Assembly: GCF_023715535.1 (NCBI RefSeq)
Contig: NZ_JAMBOI010000001.1
Span: forward strand, 1-64,000
DNA length: 64,000 nucleotides
DNA from: Sporosarcina luteola
GTDB taxonomy: Bacteria; Bacillota; Bacilli; Bacillales_A; Planococcaceae
Direction: 5' to 3'
Below are positions 47,300 through 55,932 of this stretch, one piece after another (the stretch's first letter is position 1; each line of letters begins with the position of its first letter). The position numbers and the translations under genes were made by a program. Below the pieces are notes generated by a model, which was given only the letters and a program-made list of their open reading frames with translations, was not told the origin of the DNA and made no database searches.

Positions 47300-48401
47300 A
47301 CTTCATTTCGTCTAATAGGCGGATGCCTAGGTATAGGAGGAGGACGTCATGGACATTCGAAACGGAAAGCCCGGTAAGCTGCTCGACCTTTTGCAGACGA
47401 TAGGAAAGCGTGTTTTTATGGATATGCAGTTTTTTCGCCGTATTCTGCATCGATTGATTTTCATTGAACCAAACTTGGAGATTGTGCAACAGGTCCGGGT
47501 CCCCGAGTAGCGGAGCAATCGTCCGCTCGATGAATTCCTGCCGGGTCGATTCCCCGATGCTTTGCAGAATCAGCTCAAAACGAAGCTCGTGTTCAAACAG
47601 GACCCGTTTCAGCTTTTTTGAAGCATTCGCCGCCCGCTCCGCTTGTATGAACGACTTGGACAAATCACTGTAATTCATTTTTCCGCCGATGCCCGCCGCG
47701 ACTTTAATCTTTTTCCTTCTTTTGATCGATAAAAGGAAATAGTCCAGTTCACTCTTCAATATGTCCTGATTCATGTCCGGCAACAGCAGGAGGATCTTAT
47801 CTTGCCCCCATCGGATCATTTTCAGGTCGGGGTGGATGTTTTGATTGGACATGAAGCTATCCACTTCGTCAATTGTGAATTGGTCTTCCGTGTTCATCAC
47901 CTCAATGACGACGACTTGCCTATATAGGCTCACTTCGATGCCGAGCACCGCCCCTCTCTCACGAAAGCGGCCATCTTTCTTTGCCGAGGTGAGCCAATCG
48001 AACACGAAAAATTCAATGTCACGCACTTTTTCCTCTTTCTGTTTCCGTTTCATCGCATCTTGGATGAAAAGCTCCGCCACCCGCAGGATAAGTTGCGCCT
48101 GCGGATGGATATTCATAGGATCGCCTGTTATACCGAGCACGGCAATCGGCTCTCCTTCGATGACGATCGGCAGGACGACCCCTTTTCTGACGCCGCGCAA
48201 AAGGTTCAGCTCTTTATCCGTCATATGGAGGATCTTTTTTTCCCGCAGGCTGAGCAGCGCACCCTCATGGAATTGGTTCATCCTCTCAGGGTCGGTGCTT
48301 GCTTGAATGAAACCGCGTCGATCTGTAAGTATCACTTGTTCCTGTATCAAGTTGGAGAGTTCTTCCACAATTTCCTGGCCAAGCGTATCGAATTGAAACA
48401 C
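47298..48401 (-). CDS. CdaR/PucR-type transcriptional regulator (sugar-diacid sensing)
   Basis: A 367-residue regulator. The N-terminal putative sugar-diacid recognition domain (FDTLGQEIVEELS, VILTDRRGFIQASTD) runs to about residue 130, and the C-terminal HTH_30 is in NTAKKLHIHKNTLSYRLQKVE. I start it at GTG 48401 after GGGGGAGAGG; a promoter at 48432-48460 would begin transcription near 48425, so an ATG at 48428 is excluded. Same strand as glcD and just above it, as the CdaR-type gene ysfB lies next to ysfC-ysfD in Bacillus. Control of the glc cluster, perhaps by a hydroxy acid, is inferred. Confidence 0.87.
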   Translation of the reverse strand: MFQFDTLGQEIVEELSNLIQEQVILTDRRGFIQASTDPERMNQFHEGALLSLREKKILHMTDKELNLLRGVRKGVVLPIVIEGEPIAVLGITGDPMNIHPQAQLILRVAELFIQDAMKRKQKEEKVRDIEFFVFDWLTSAKKDGRFRERGAVLGIEVSLYRQVVVIEVMNTEDQFTIDEVDSFMSNQNIHPDLKMIRWGQDKILLLLPDMNQDILKSELDYFLLSIKRRKKIKVAAGIGGKMNYSDLSKSFIQAERAANASKKLKRVLFEHELRFELILQSIGESTRQEFIERTIAPLLGDPDLLHNLQVWFNENQSMQNTAKKLHIHKNTLSYRLQKVEQLTGLSVSNVHDVLLLYLGIRLLDEMK

Positions 48402-48431
48402 TTTTCCTCTCCCCCAATTGTTTTTCATCTA

Positions 48432-48460
48432 ATAGTATGGGAATTCAGTCGAAAGTTCAA
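48432..48460 (-). promoter_or_regulatory. Sigma-A promoter of the CdaR-type gene
   Basis: On the minus strand TTGAAC (48460-48455), a 17-base spacer and TACTAT (48437-48432). The transcript would start about 25 bases before the GTG start. Confidence 0.7.
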
Positions 48461-48525
48461 TGTAATTTCTTGTAAAAATTAACTTTACGAAAAAATCTTT
48501 CGACAAATTTCGCGTTTTTCCTTTC

Positions 48526-48623
48526 TGTGGATAACCTTGTCCACTTCATCCACCATATACCCATTGACTTATACGACTTACAAACAAGTTAACCACAACT
48601 TATCCACGTTCGGCTGTGGATAT
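48526..48623. promoter_or_regulatory. Cluster of DnaA boxes upstream of sda
   Basis: One perfect box TGTGGATAA (48526-48534) and near matches TTATCCACG (48600-48608), TGTGGATAT (48615-48623), TTAACCACA (48589), TTGTCCACT (48537) and TTCATCCAC (48545) lie within 100 bases. In Bacillus subtilis DnaA activates sda through upstream DnaA boxes, so this arrangement is conserved. A TTCGACA, resembling a Spo0A box, lies at 48499. Confidence 0.85.
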
Positions 48624-48723
48624 CGGAACGATTGTTCTCACAATTGAAATTTGGTAAGGTGAAAACAGCCAAACTTCAAGATATGCAACCGGAAACGATT
48701 TGATGACAAGGAGGAGACACAAA

Positions 48724-48900
48724 TTGTTAAGTATACCGGATGATTTTCTAATGGATTCGTATAAAAAAGCGGTTGCGCTGAATCTTTGCCCCCATTTCAT
48801 TAAACTTTTGGAGAATGAAATAAGAAGACGCTCCATGCATTCCTCGAAATGTGGAATGGAATCTGCTTATAAAGAAAATGAGAGCTCATCCATTCATTGA
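48724..48900 (+). CDS. sda: Sporulation checkpoint protein Sda
   Basis: A 58-residue protein that in Bacillus blocks sporulation kinases (KinA) when DNA replication is perturbed. The two-helix hairpin is visible in LSIPDDFLMDSYKKAVALN and HFIKLLENEIRRRS. The start is TTG at 48724, nine bases after AAGGAGG; the longer frame from ATG 48700 overlaps that site. A tail of about 12 residues extends past the usual end. The DnaA-box cluster above it supports the identity and argues that the organism sporulates. Confidence 0.88.
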   Translation: MLSIPDDFLMDSYKKAVALNLCPHFIKLLENEIRRRSMHSSKCGMESAYKENESSSIH

Positions 48901-48916
48901 CGGACAAGCTCTCATT
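48877..48916 (-). terminator. Terminator of the S41 protease gene, overlapping the sda end
   Basis: AATGAGAGCT (48877-48886) and AGCTCTCATT (48907-48916) form a perfect ten-base stem with a 20-base loop. On the minus strand TTTT follows; no T run follows directly on the plus strand, so it serves the protease gene. The left arm is inside the sda coding end. Confidence 0.7.
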
Positions 48917-48921
48917 CCCTT

Positions 48922-50310
48922 CTATTTTACTGCCACATCCAGATAGATCCCTTTCTTCAATACTTTTCCCTTCTTATCCATCCAAACAGGATGGATGATC
49001 AGCACATATTTTTTGCCTGAAAGCAATGGTGCTTCAGGAATCACTTCGATAGTCTTGCCATCCTTCACTTCAAAGCGGACATTGCTCTCTTTTCCACCAA
49101 TTTCAATCAATTGGACCGATTGGTTTCCAATTTGTCGCCAGTCCATTTCCTTCGTCATGTTGACTGTGAACCTCTTCGTAGTCTTTACATTTTCCAATTT
49201 AGGAAATCTGGTATAGCTTTTATACTTTTCAAGTAGCTGCTCATAATGCGCAGTCGTCAACTCTTCATTTTCTCGCGTCTTTATGTCAGGCGATACACCG
49301 ACTTTATCGACAGCAATGCCTTTCGGTGAATAAAAACGGGCAGTCGTCATTTTCAGTACACTGCCATCGTTGAAGGCGTACATCGATTGCATCGTCCCTT
49401 TTCCATATGTGCTCTCTCCATACAGCGTAGCGGCTTTCTGCTCTTTCAAATTGACGGCCAGCATTTCCGATGCACTTGCACTGTATTTATTGATGAGCAA
49501 TGATACGGGACCGGTGATTTTCTGTTTTTGATTGACGGATGGATAAATTGCCGGCTTCTTATTTTTCTCGCGCAATTGGAATGCTTGCTCCACTTCCGGG
49601 AAAAACCCTGCAATCTCCTGCGCAGCTGTAATGTAGCCGCCTCCGTTGTTCCGGATATCGACAATGAAACCTTCAGCACCTTTAAGTGAACGAATTGCTT
49701 CCTCCATGTCACGAGTGGAGTCGGTCGCGAAACTGTTCAACCGGATGTAGCCGATATTACCGCCGAGCATTTCCGACTCAACTGTCGGCAAATGGATCTC
49801 CGCCCGGCGTATTGTCATTGTAACCGGCCGTTCTGTCTTATCCCGTTCTATTGTAAGGGAAACGTCCGTGTTCTCTTTACCGCCGATCAAAGGGACTGCC
49901 GCTTGCACGGTCTTTCCTTTCAAAGATGTCCCGCCGACATGCGTGATGATATCGCCGGGTACAATGCCGGCTTTGAAAGCAGGACCATCTTTAATGACGG
50001 AAATCACTTTTATACCTTTCTCGCTTTCCTCAAGCACGACGCCGATACCGACGATGCGCTGCTCGATTCCGTTAATGAAGGCTTCGTACTCCTGCTTGGA
50101 CATATAGGCGGAATGCGGATCAAGACCATTTGTAATTTCTTTTCCGGTGCTTCTTGATAATACCGAGGCGGGCACATCATCAACATAATAGTCTTTGATT
50201 AGCTGCCGAATTTCGTCGATCGGTTCTGTTGCTGCGGATGTCGTGAGCGGCAGCATGACGAACAGAATAGCAAACAGCATGATGAATCGTTGCATCTGAT
50301 TTCTTAACAA
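48922..50310 (-). CDS. S41-family carboxyl-terminal processing peptidase with PDZ domain
   Basis: A secreted serine protease, 462 residues. Signal peptide at 1-27 (ends S-A-A), then a PDZ domain around GVVLEESEKGIKVISVIKDGPAFKAG, then the peptidase fold with the catalytic serine in NKYSASASEML and lysine in YGKGTMQ. A C-terminal Ig-like domain of about 100 residues follows. The start is TTG at 50310 or ATG at 50295, neither with a strong ribosome site. It is in the CtpA/CtpB group; CtpB cleaves a sporulation signal in Bacillus, but this copy cannot be assigned to that role. Confidence 0.88.
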   Translation of the reverse strand: MLRNQMQRFIMLFAILFVMLPLTTSAATEPIDEIRQLIKDYYVDDVPASVLSRSTGKEITNGLDPHSAYMSKQEYEAFINGIEQRIVGIGVVLEESEKGIKVISVIKDGPAFKAGIVPGDIITHVGGTSLKGKTVQAAVPLIGGKENTDVSLTIERDKTERPVTMTIRRAEIHLPTVESEMLGGNIGYIRLNSFATDSTRDMEEAIRSLKGAEGFIVDIRNNGGGYITAAQEIAGFFPEVEQAFQLREKNKKPAIYPSVNQKQKITGPVSLLINKYSASASEMLAVNLKEQKAATLYGESTYGKGTMQSMYAFNDGSVLKMTTARFYSPKGIAVDKVGVSPDIKTRENEELTTAHYEQLLEKYKSYTRFPKLENVKTTKRFTVNMTKEMDWRQIGNQSVQLIEIGGKESNVRFEVKDGKTIEVIPEAPLLSGKKYVLIIHPVWMDKKGKVLKKGIYLDVAVK

Positions 50311-50549
50311 GTCGGGTTCCCCGTTTCTGAATTGAGTTGCTATTATTATACTGCCTTTTCATAGTTTCGGTAAGTCGATTAAATCATATTTCATCATCCA
50401 GACGACATGGTGAATCGAATCCGCAAATAACAATTTTATCTAACATCCTGCACCTTCCCGCCGATATAGATAAATAGTTAATTGAATTCACTAGGTGGCA
50501 TGGTTTTCCAGTTCAATTGCAAGACGAGAAATGAAAGGGAGTAAGAACA

Positions 50550-51695
50550 TTGAAGAGAGTTTTTTGGTTGGCGCTTATATTTGCTCTGGCTTTTCCACTG
50601 ATGCCAGAAGCGGGAAGCGTTCCGACCGTCAACATCATAGAAAATACACCTGTTTATAATCAGTCGCAGAAAATCGCGGTAATCATGAAAGGCACTTCCA
50701 CTTCCATCGTGAAGGAATCGGACCGTTATTATCATACGGTCATCGGCGGAGATGAAGTGATGTTTTCGAAAAAGCGGGCTAAAGCCGTGGCGGACAGCTA
50801 CGGGTCAGTGAGAGGAGCCTATCCGGTACGGGCACTGACTAAGAAGCATGTTCCGATTCTGAACGCGCCGAAAAAGAACGCAAAATCGATTGGTCAACTG
50901 CAACCCAATCTGACAATTCAGCTTCAACGGGCGCAGGGCAACTACTATCCAATTAATTTTGGCGGAAAGACAGCCTATATTGATAAGAAGGATATTGTTA
51001 TCGATTCCGGCATTCCGGTTCTCATGTATCATGACTTGACGAAGGTCAAGCGGAGCGATAATGTTTCTGTTCTCGAAGTGAAGAATTTCGAGGAGCAGAT
51101 GGCCTATTTGAAGAAGAACAATTGGACAACGATTACGTCGAGGCAATTGGAATTATGGGTACAGGGCAAGCTCAACTTACCTGAGAAATCCGTTCTCATC
51201 ACATTCGACGACGGGTATGAGTCGACGATCGAATTGGGCTATCCGATTTTAAAGCGCCACGGGCAAAAGGCAACGTCCTTCCTGATTACAAGCAGGATCG
51301 GCAAGCCGGGAATGGTTTCCAAATATGATCTTCAATCAACGACGGATGTGTATTCCTATCAAAATCATACACACGCTTTCCATATGTTCAATTCGCTTAC
51401 CGGGTTGAGCTATCTGCAGTCTGAATCGCGCTTTGCCATCCGTGCCGACTTGGGGGAGGCGAATGAAACGATCGAGGAGATGTTAAGCGGCCATAAAGTG
51501 AAAGCCCATGCCTATCCTTACGGGAAAAGCAGTCCTCAAGCTGTTCTGGCAATGAAGGACGCTGGCATTACTATCGCTTTCACGATCGAGGAAGGCAATG
51601 TCCACCGCGGCGATCCAATTTATGCTTTGAACCGGCAACGCGTCCATTCACATATGAGTTTGAAGGACTTTGCGGATAAATTGAAGGGCATGTGA
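50550..51695 (+). CDS. Secreted polysaccharide deacetylase
   Basis: A 381-residue carbohydrate esterase family 4 enzyme that would remove N-acetyl groups from peptidoglycan or another surface glycan. Signal peptide at 1-23, an SH3-like region in residues about 80-145, then the NodB domain with IPVLMYHDLTK and LITFDDGYEST, holding the metal-binding residues. The later SHMSLKDFADKL is the usual end. Start TTG at 50550, eight bases after GGGAG. It stands alone; the array at 51711 follows its stop. Confidence 0.9.
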   Translation: MKRVFWLALIFALAFPLMPEAGSVPTVNIIENTPVYNQSQKIAVIMKGTSTSIVKESDRYYHTVIGGDEVMFSKKRAKAVADSYGSVRGAYPVRALTKKHVPILNAPKKNAKSIGQLQPNLTIQLQRAQGNYYPINFGGKTAYIDKKDIVIDSGIPVLMYHDLTKVKRSDNVSVLEVKNFEEQMAYLKKNNWTTITSRQLELWVQGKLNLPEKSVLITFDDGYESTIELGYPILKRHGQKATSFLITSRIGKPGMVSKYDLQSTTDVYSYQNHTHAFHMFNSLTGLSYLQSESRFAIRADLGEANETIEEMLSGHKVKAHAYPYGKSSPQAVLAMKDAGITIAFTIEEGNVHRGDPIYALNRQRVHSHMSLKDFADKLKGM

Positions 51696-51710
51696 TGAAT
51701 TGGCGGGAGG

Positions 51711-51870
51711 ATATTTGCGTTGATTTCGCTGTTTATGCGTGAATAATTTCGTTTATGAGCTTTTCTGGAGATTTATGCGTATCTGGAGCCGTTTATGCGC
51801 CGATTTTGGGATATATGCGTATTTGTGAGCATTTATGCGTGGATTATAGATTTTATGCGTTTTTGGAGTT
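51711..51870. repeat. 20-bp tandem array, eight units (family B, reverse orientation)
   Basis: Seven clear units start at 51731, 51751, 51771, 51791, 51811, 51831 and 51851, with a degenerate one at 51711, exactly 20 bases apart. The core is TTTATGCG, the complement of the core at 28166-28305. It lies between the convergent ends of the deacetylase and the acyl-CoA ligase genes. Confidence 0.93.
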
Positions 51871-51872
51871 AA

Positions 51873-51907
51873 AGGAGCCCCTTCCTCAGCCGAAGGGGCT
51901 CCTTTTT
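51873..51907. terminator. Bidirectional terminator between convergent genes
   Basis: AGGAGCCCCTTC and GAAGGGGCTCCT form a perfect twelve-pair stem. The plus strand continues TTTTTATT and the minus strand TTTAAC. It ends the deacetylase gene and possibly the ligase gene. Confidence 0.92.
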
Positions 51908-51908
51908 A

Positions 51909-53405
51909 TTAGATTGTTGAGTGCACACCGGATCGCAGTGTATGCTTCAACACTTTTCCAGATGCGTTCCGCGGAAGTTCATCGAGGAATTCGATTTCTA
52001 CGGGTATTTTATATTTCGCGAGATTGCTTGAGCAATATTTGGTTACGTCGGCTTCGGTGAGGGTCGCTCCTTCTTTCGCGACGATATATGCTTTAGGAAC
52101 TTCTCCTAACACTTCGTGTGGAACGCCGACGACTGCCGCTTCAAACAGTCCCGGAATTTGATAAAGTACTTCTTCCACTTCTACCGGGTAGACGTTTTCC
52201 CCTCCGCGGATGATCATGTCTTTCTTCCGGTCGACGATATAGAGCAGACCATCTTCATCCATTCGACCAAGGTCGCCTGTATAGAGCCAACCGTTTTTGA
52301 TTGCCCGTCTTGTCTCCTCTTCATCTTTCAAATAGCCTTTCATCACTTGTGGGCCGCGCATGACGATTTCCCCTACTTGGCCGGTCGGAAGCGGTTCTCC
52401 GAATTCATCTACGACCCGGACTTCGGTCTGCGGCAACGCCTCTCCTACCGAACCGATTTTTTCGAGGGCAAGATGATCTTTCAGTGTGGAGGCGGCAGGC
52501 GAGTTTTCCGTCTGTCCGTACAGATTTTGCACTTTTACATTCGGGAATGTTTCTTTCAGCTTCTTCAATATTTCAAAGGGCATGGGCGCGGCGCCATATC
52601 CGAACAAGCGAAGGGATGGCAGCTCCATTTTTTTTATTTCCGGCAGGTTCAAGATAATGGTGTACATGGCCGGAACGCCGAAAAACATTGTCGGTGCTGT
52701 TTTTTGCAATAAATCCAGTGTGCCTTTTGGAGAAAACGCCTCCTCGATGATGACCGTCCCGCCTTTGTATGTGACAGGAATCATGAAAACATGGCAGGCT
52801 GCGCAATGGAATAGGGGGGTGGAAATGAGCATCCTGTCTTCACCCGTGATCGACATCGCCTCCGACCAGATTTCCGCGGTCGATATGATATTCTGATGTG
52901 TCAGCATGACCCCTTTCGGCTTGCCCGTCGTTCCGGATGTATACATGACGACCGCCGTGTCTTCTCCTTTGAACTCCACCGGCTCGAACTTACCCGCTCC
53001 GCCTGCAAACAAGCTCTCCATATTCTCTTGTATCGACAGTTTCTCATTGAATGGATGCTTCGATTGGTTAACAATCTCTTCCAATCTTTCATCATAAATT
53101 ATCGCTTTTGCCTCCGAATGGTTGAAGATGAACTCCACTTCACGCGGCGCCAGCTTCGTATTGACCGGCATGACAGTGAAACCGCCCAATTGAATGCCGA
53201 AATAATAGACGAGAAAGAGATCGGAGTTCAGCGAATAAAGGGCGATGATATCCCCTTTTTCATACCCTTCTGCCTGGAAATGCCCTGCGACTTTCATCGC
53301 TTTTTCATAAAACTCGCCATAGGTCCACTCCCTGCTGTTATATGAGGTGAAAACTTTATCCGGCTGATGTTTTGCATACTCCCCCAGCACTTCTGTCATG
53401 AACAT
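51909..53405 (-). CDS. Long-chain-fatty-acid-CoA ligase family protein
   Basis: An AMP-forming acyl-CoA ligase of 498 residues. Motifs are MYTSGTTGKPKG, LTHQNI and GWLYTGDLGRM, followed by KKDMIIRGGENVYPVE and a catalytic lysine in ASGKVLK at the end. AGGGGAGAG precedes the ATG. It is in no operon. The nearby fatty-acid peroxygenase P450 acts on free fatty acids, so fatty acid metabolism is a plausible theme. Confidence 0.9.
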   Translation of the reverse strand: MFMTEVLGEYAKHQPDKVFTSYNSREWTYGEFYEKAMKVAGHFQAEGYEKGDIIALYSLNSDLFLVYYFGIQLGGFTVMPVNTKLAPREVEFIFNHSEAKAIIYDERLEEIVNQSKHPFNEKLSIQENMESLFAGGAGKFEPVEFKGEDTAVVMYTSGTTGKPKGVMLTHQNIISTAEIWSEAMSITGEDRMLISTPLFHCAACHVFMIPVTYKGGTVIIEEAFSPKGTLDLLQKTAPTMFFGVPAMYTIILNLPEIKKMELPSLRLFGYGAAPMPFEILKKLKETFPNVKVQNLYGQTENSPAASTLKDHLALEKIGSVGEALPQTEVRVVDEFGEPLPTGQVGEIVMRGPQVMKGYLKDEEETRRAIKNGWLYTGDLGRMDEDGLLYIVDRKKDMIIRGGENVYPVEVEEVLYQIPGLFEAAVVGVPHEVLGEVPKAYIVAKEGATLTEADVTKYCSSNLAKYKIPVEIEFLDELPRNASGKVLKHTLRSGVHSTI

Positions 53406-53575
53406 GGATACTCTCCCCTTTGCATTGCGTTATCTACTTATATTCTAGCAACCGATATTTCAGATTACAAGTTATATAGCTAATATTCTGATAACAATTA
53501 AAGTGTCTATTTTTTTATTCTCTGCGTAAACTGCTACTAAGTATCATTTTTTATTATGTATGGCGGGAGAGAAGA

Positions 53576-54508
53576 ATGGCGGAAGTCCAGAAAAAGTCTC
53601 ATAAGAAGCTGTTACTGTGGGCTGGCGGGATTGCTTGCCTCCTAGTGAGTAGCGTCATTTGCTATGCGCTTTTCGTTGTGAATGCATTGACAGAAACGGC
53701 GAAAGAGATCCACGAACCGATGGAACGCGTCTTCTCCGAAAAGAGGGAGGATCCTGTCGTTTTCCATGAGAAAGATCCCTTTTCCGTACTTATTTTAGGC
53801 GTGGATGAAAGGGAAGGTGACAAAGGCCGATCTGATACGATGATCGTCCTGACAGTCAATCCAACGCTTCAATCAATAAAAATGGTGAGCATCCCACGGG
53901 ATACGTACAGCGCAATTGTCGGGATGGGATTCGAAGATAAATTGAATCATGCCTATGCATTCGGTGGGATTGAAATGTCCCTTGCCACCGTCGAGCATTT
54001 TCTTGACATTCCGATTGACTATGTCGTCCAAGTGAATATGAAAAGCTTCAAGGAGATCATTGATGCCGTCGGTGGCGTCTCCGTTACGAATACGCTCGAA
54101 TTTGCAGTGGATGACCATTCGTTTCCGAAAGGCGAGCTGATATTGTATGGTGAGGAAGCACTCGCCTATGTCCGGATGCGCATGGATGATCCGCGCGGTG
54201 ATTTCGGTCGGCAAGATAGGCAGAAGCAAGTCATTCAAGGGGTATTGCAAAAAGGCGCGAAGCTCTCCAGTTTGCTGAAATTTAAAGGCATATTTGATGC
54301 GATCGGCAATAATGTAAAGACGAATATGACGTTCGATGAAATGGTGGATGTGCAAAAAAATTACCGGAACGCCGCAAAGTCCGTTGAACAAATAAGGTTT
54401 GAAAAAGGCGAAGGGAAACGGATGGACGGAATCTGGTATTATATGATGGATTCTGGAGAGCTAGAGGACGTGAAGGAGGAACTGAAAGCACATTTGGGAA
54501 TGGAATAG
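53576..54508 (+). CDS. LytR-CpsA-Psr (LCP) family wall-polymer ligase
   Basis: Membrane-anchored phosphotransferase that attaches teichoic acid or other glycopolymers to peptidoglycan, 310 residues. A single transmembrane segment lies at about 13-35, then the extracytoplasmic LCP domain with ILGVDEREGDKGRSDTMI, VSIPRDTYS, KLNHAYAFGG and DFGRQDRQK, holding the conserved arginines and aspartates. The ribosome site GCGGGAGAG precedes the ATG. It is close to TagT/TagU in make-up. The P450 gene follows after 84 bases with an inverted repeat between. Confidence 0.9.
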   Translation: MAEVQKKSHKKLLLWAGGIACLLVSSVICYALFVVNALTETAKEIHEPMERVFSEKREDPVVFHEKDPFSVLILGVDEREGDKGRSDTMIVLTVNPTLQSIKMVSIPRDTYSAIVGMGFEDKLNHAYAFGGIEMSLATVEHFLDIPIDYVVQVNMKSFKEIIDAVGGVSVTNTLEFAVDDHSFPKGELILYGEEALAYVRMRMDDPRGDFGRQDRQKQVIQGVLQKGAKLSSLLKFKGIFDAIGNNVKTNMTFDEMVDVQKNYRNAAKSVEQIRFEKGEGKRMDGIWYYMMDSGELEDVKEELKAHLGME

Positions 54509-54553
54509 TTTACAATCCGCTTTCTCGTGTTAAATGATTCTCAAACAGGGAAT

Positions 54554-54576
54554 ATTCACAGTAGCACACTGTGAAT
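54554..54576. promoter_or_regulatory. Perfect inverted repeat upstream of the P450 gene
   Basis: ATTCACAGT (54554-54562) and ACTGTGAAT (54568-54576) flank AGCAC, a perfect nine-base inverted repeat. It lies just before the AGGAG site of the P450 gene, so it can act as an operator or as an RNA hairpin beside the ribosome site. It has no T run. Confidence 0.6.
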
Positions 54577-54592
54577 AGGAGTTGGAAAACGA

Positions 54593-55825
54593 ATGCAAAT
54601 ACCTGTGGACAAAGGCTTTGATCATACTTTTGATTTATTGACGGAAGGTTATCATTTTATGCGAAATCGGTTTGACGAACTTGGAACCGATATTTTTCAG
54701 ACGAGACTGATGGGGAAAAAGATGACTTGTATGAAAGGTTCTGAGGCAGTGAGGCTTTTCTATGATACATCTCGTTTCCAACGATCTGGGGCTGTTCCCA
54801 AGCGGATTCAAAAGTCACTTTTTGGGGAAGGCGGCGTGCAGACGCTTGATGGGAACGCTCACCAAGTCCGGAAGCTGATGTTTTTATCACTAATGACAGA
54901 GGCTGGGATTAGACGAGTTCACCAACTGACATTGGAGCAATGGAGATTACAGTCAAATCAATGGAAGAGCGGTCAGGAAGTCATTTTATTCGACCAGGCT
55001 GAGGAAGTCTTATACCGGGTTGCATGTTTATGGGCAGGTGTGCCGCTGAAAGAATTGGAAGTGGCACAACGGGCGTATGATTTAGGAGCGCTGATCGATG
55101 CATTTGGAGGAGTCGGGCCGAGATATCGGGAAGGACGTAAAGCAAGGGAACGGACTGAGGAATGGATCCGCTCCTTGATTGAAAAATACCGTTCGGGTGC
55201 TGTCGAAGGTGTCAATCATGCACTCGAGGTCATCGCAACTCACCGCGATGAAAATGGACAGTTGTTGGATGCACAAATTGCAGCGGTCGAATTGATCAGC
55301 GTCATTCGCCCGATTGTAGCAGTTGCTCGGTTTATCGTTTTTAGCGCACTTGCTCTTCATGAATATCCACAGCATCGCTTAGCATTGCGTTCTGATGATA
55401 AATTTTTGGAAGCATTCACCCAGGAAGTCCGCCGTTATTACCCCTTCACGCCATTCCTAGGCGCGATGGTCCGGCATGATTTTGAATGGAGAGGTTATCA
55501 ATTCAGCAAAGGTGATACGGTACTCGTTGACGTATATGGTACGAATCACGATCCGAAGAGTTGGAATGGCCCAGAACTGTTCAATCCTAAACGTTTTTTG
55601 GAAGAGACGGTAACTCCCTATAATTTTGTACCACAAGGCGGCGGAGATCCTGCGCGGGGCCATCGCTGTCCAGGGGAGGATGTAACCGTCGCGATCATGA
55701 AGGCAAGCCTTTCCTTCCTTGTAAATGAACTTGACTATACAGTCGTGCAGGGTCAGGATTTAACAATTAACATGAACCGTATGCCGACTCTCCCTGCAAG
55801 TCGAATGATTATAAAGGTGAAATGA
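54593..55825 (+). CDS. cypC: Cytochrome P450 CYP152-type fatty-acid peroxygenase
   Basis: A 410-residue P450 that uses hydrogen peroxide to hydroxylate fatty acids at the alpha or beta carbon. The heme cysteine is C359 in GHRCPGE, and the acid-binding arginine that replaces the usual acid-alcohol pair is R239 in R-P-I-V-A-V-A-R-F. Both match the peroxygenase group that includes B. subtilis YbdT (CypC). AGGAG lies about eight bases before the ATG. It stands behind a palindrome and ends in a terminator. No redox partner is needed or seen. Confidence 0.93.
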   Translation: MQIPVDKGFDHTFDLLTEGYHFMRNRFDELGTDIFQTRLMGKKMTCMKGSEAVRLFYDTSRFQRSGAVPKRIQKSLFGEGGVQTLDGNAHQVRKLMFLSLMTEAGIRRVHQLTLEQWRLQSNQWKSGQEVILFDQAEEVLYRVACLWAGVPLKELEVAQRAYDLGALIDAFGGVGPRYREGRKARERTEEWIRSLIEKYRSGAVEGVNHALEVIATHRDENGQLLDAQIAAVELISVIRPIVAVARFIVFSALALHEYPQHRLALRSDDKFLEAFTQEVRRYYPFTPFLGAMVRHDFEWRGYQFSKGDTVLVDVYGTNHDPKSWNGPELFNPKRFLEETVTPYNFVPQGGGDPARGHRCPGEDVTVAIMKASLSFLVNELDYTVVQGQDLTINMNRMPTLPASRMIIKVK

Positions 55826-55891
55826 AAATTGAAAACCGCCTGGTATAGCATGGTGATCGGAATAAAATACACCTGTTACCTTGGGCAAATT

Positions 55892-55932
55892 AAAAAAGAT
55901 GAGGGAAATGTTGTATTTTCCTTCATCTTTTT
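55892..55932. terminator. Bidirectional terminator between P450 gene and Tad operon
   Basis: AAAAAAGATGA(G)GGAAA and TTTCC(T)TCATCTTTTTT form a long AT-ended stem with a seven- to nine-base loop. T runs lie on both sides, and it touches the stop of the last tad gene. Confidence 0.88.
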
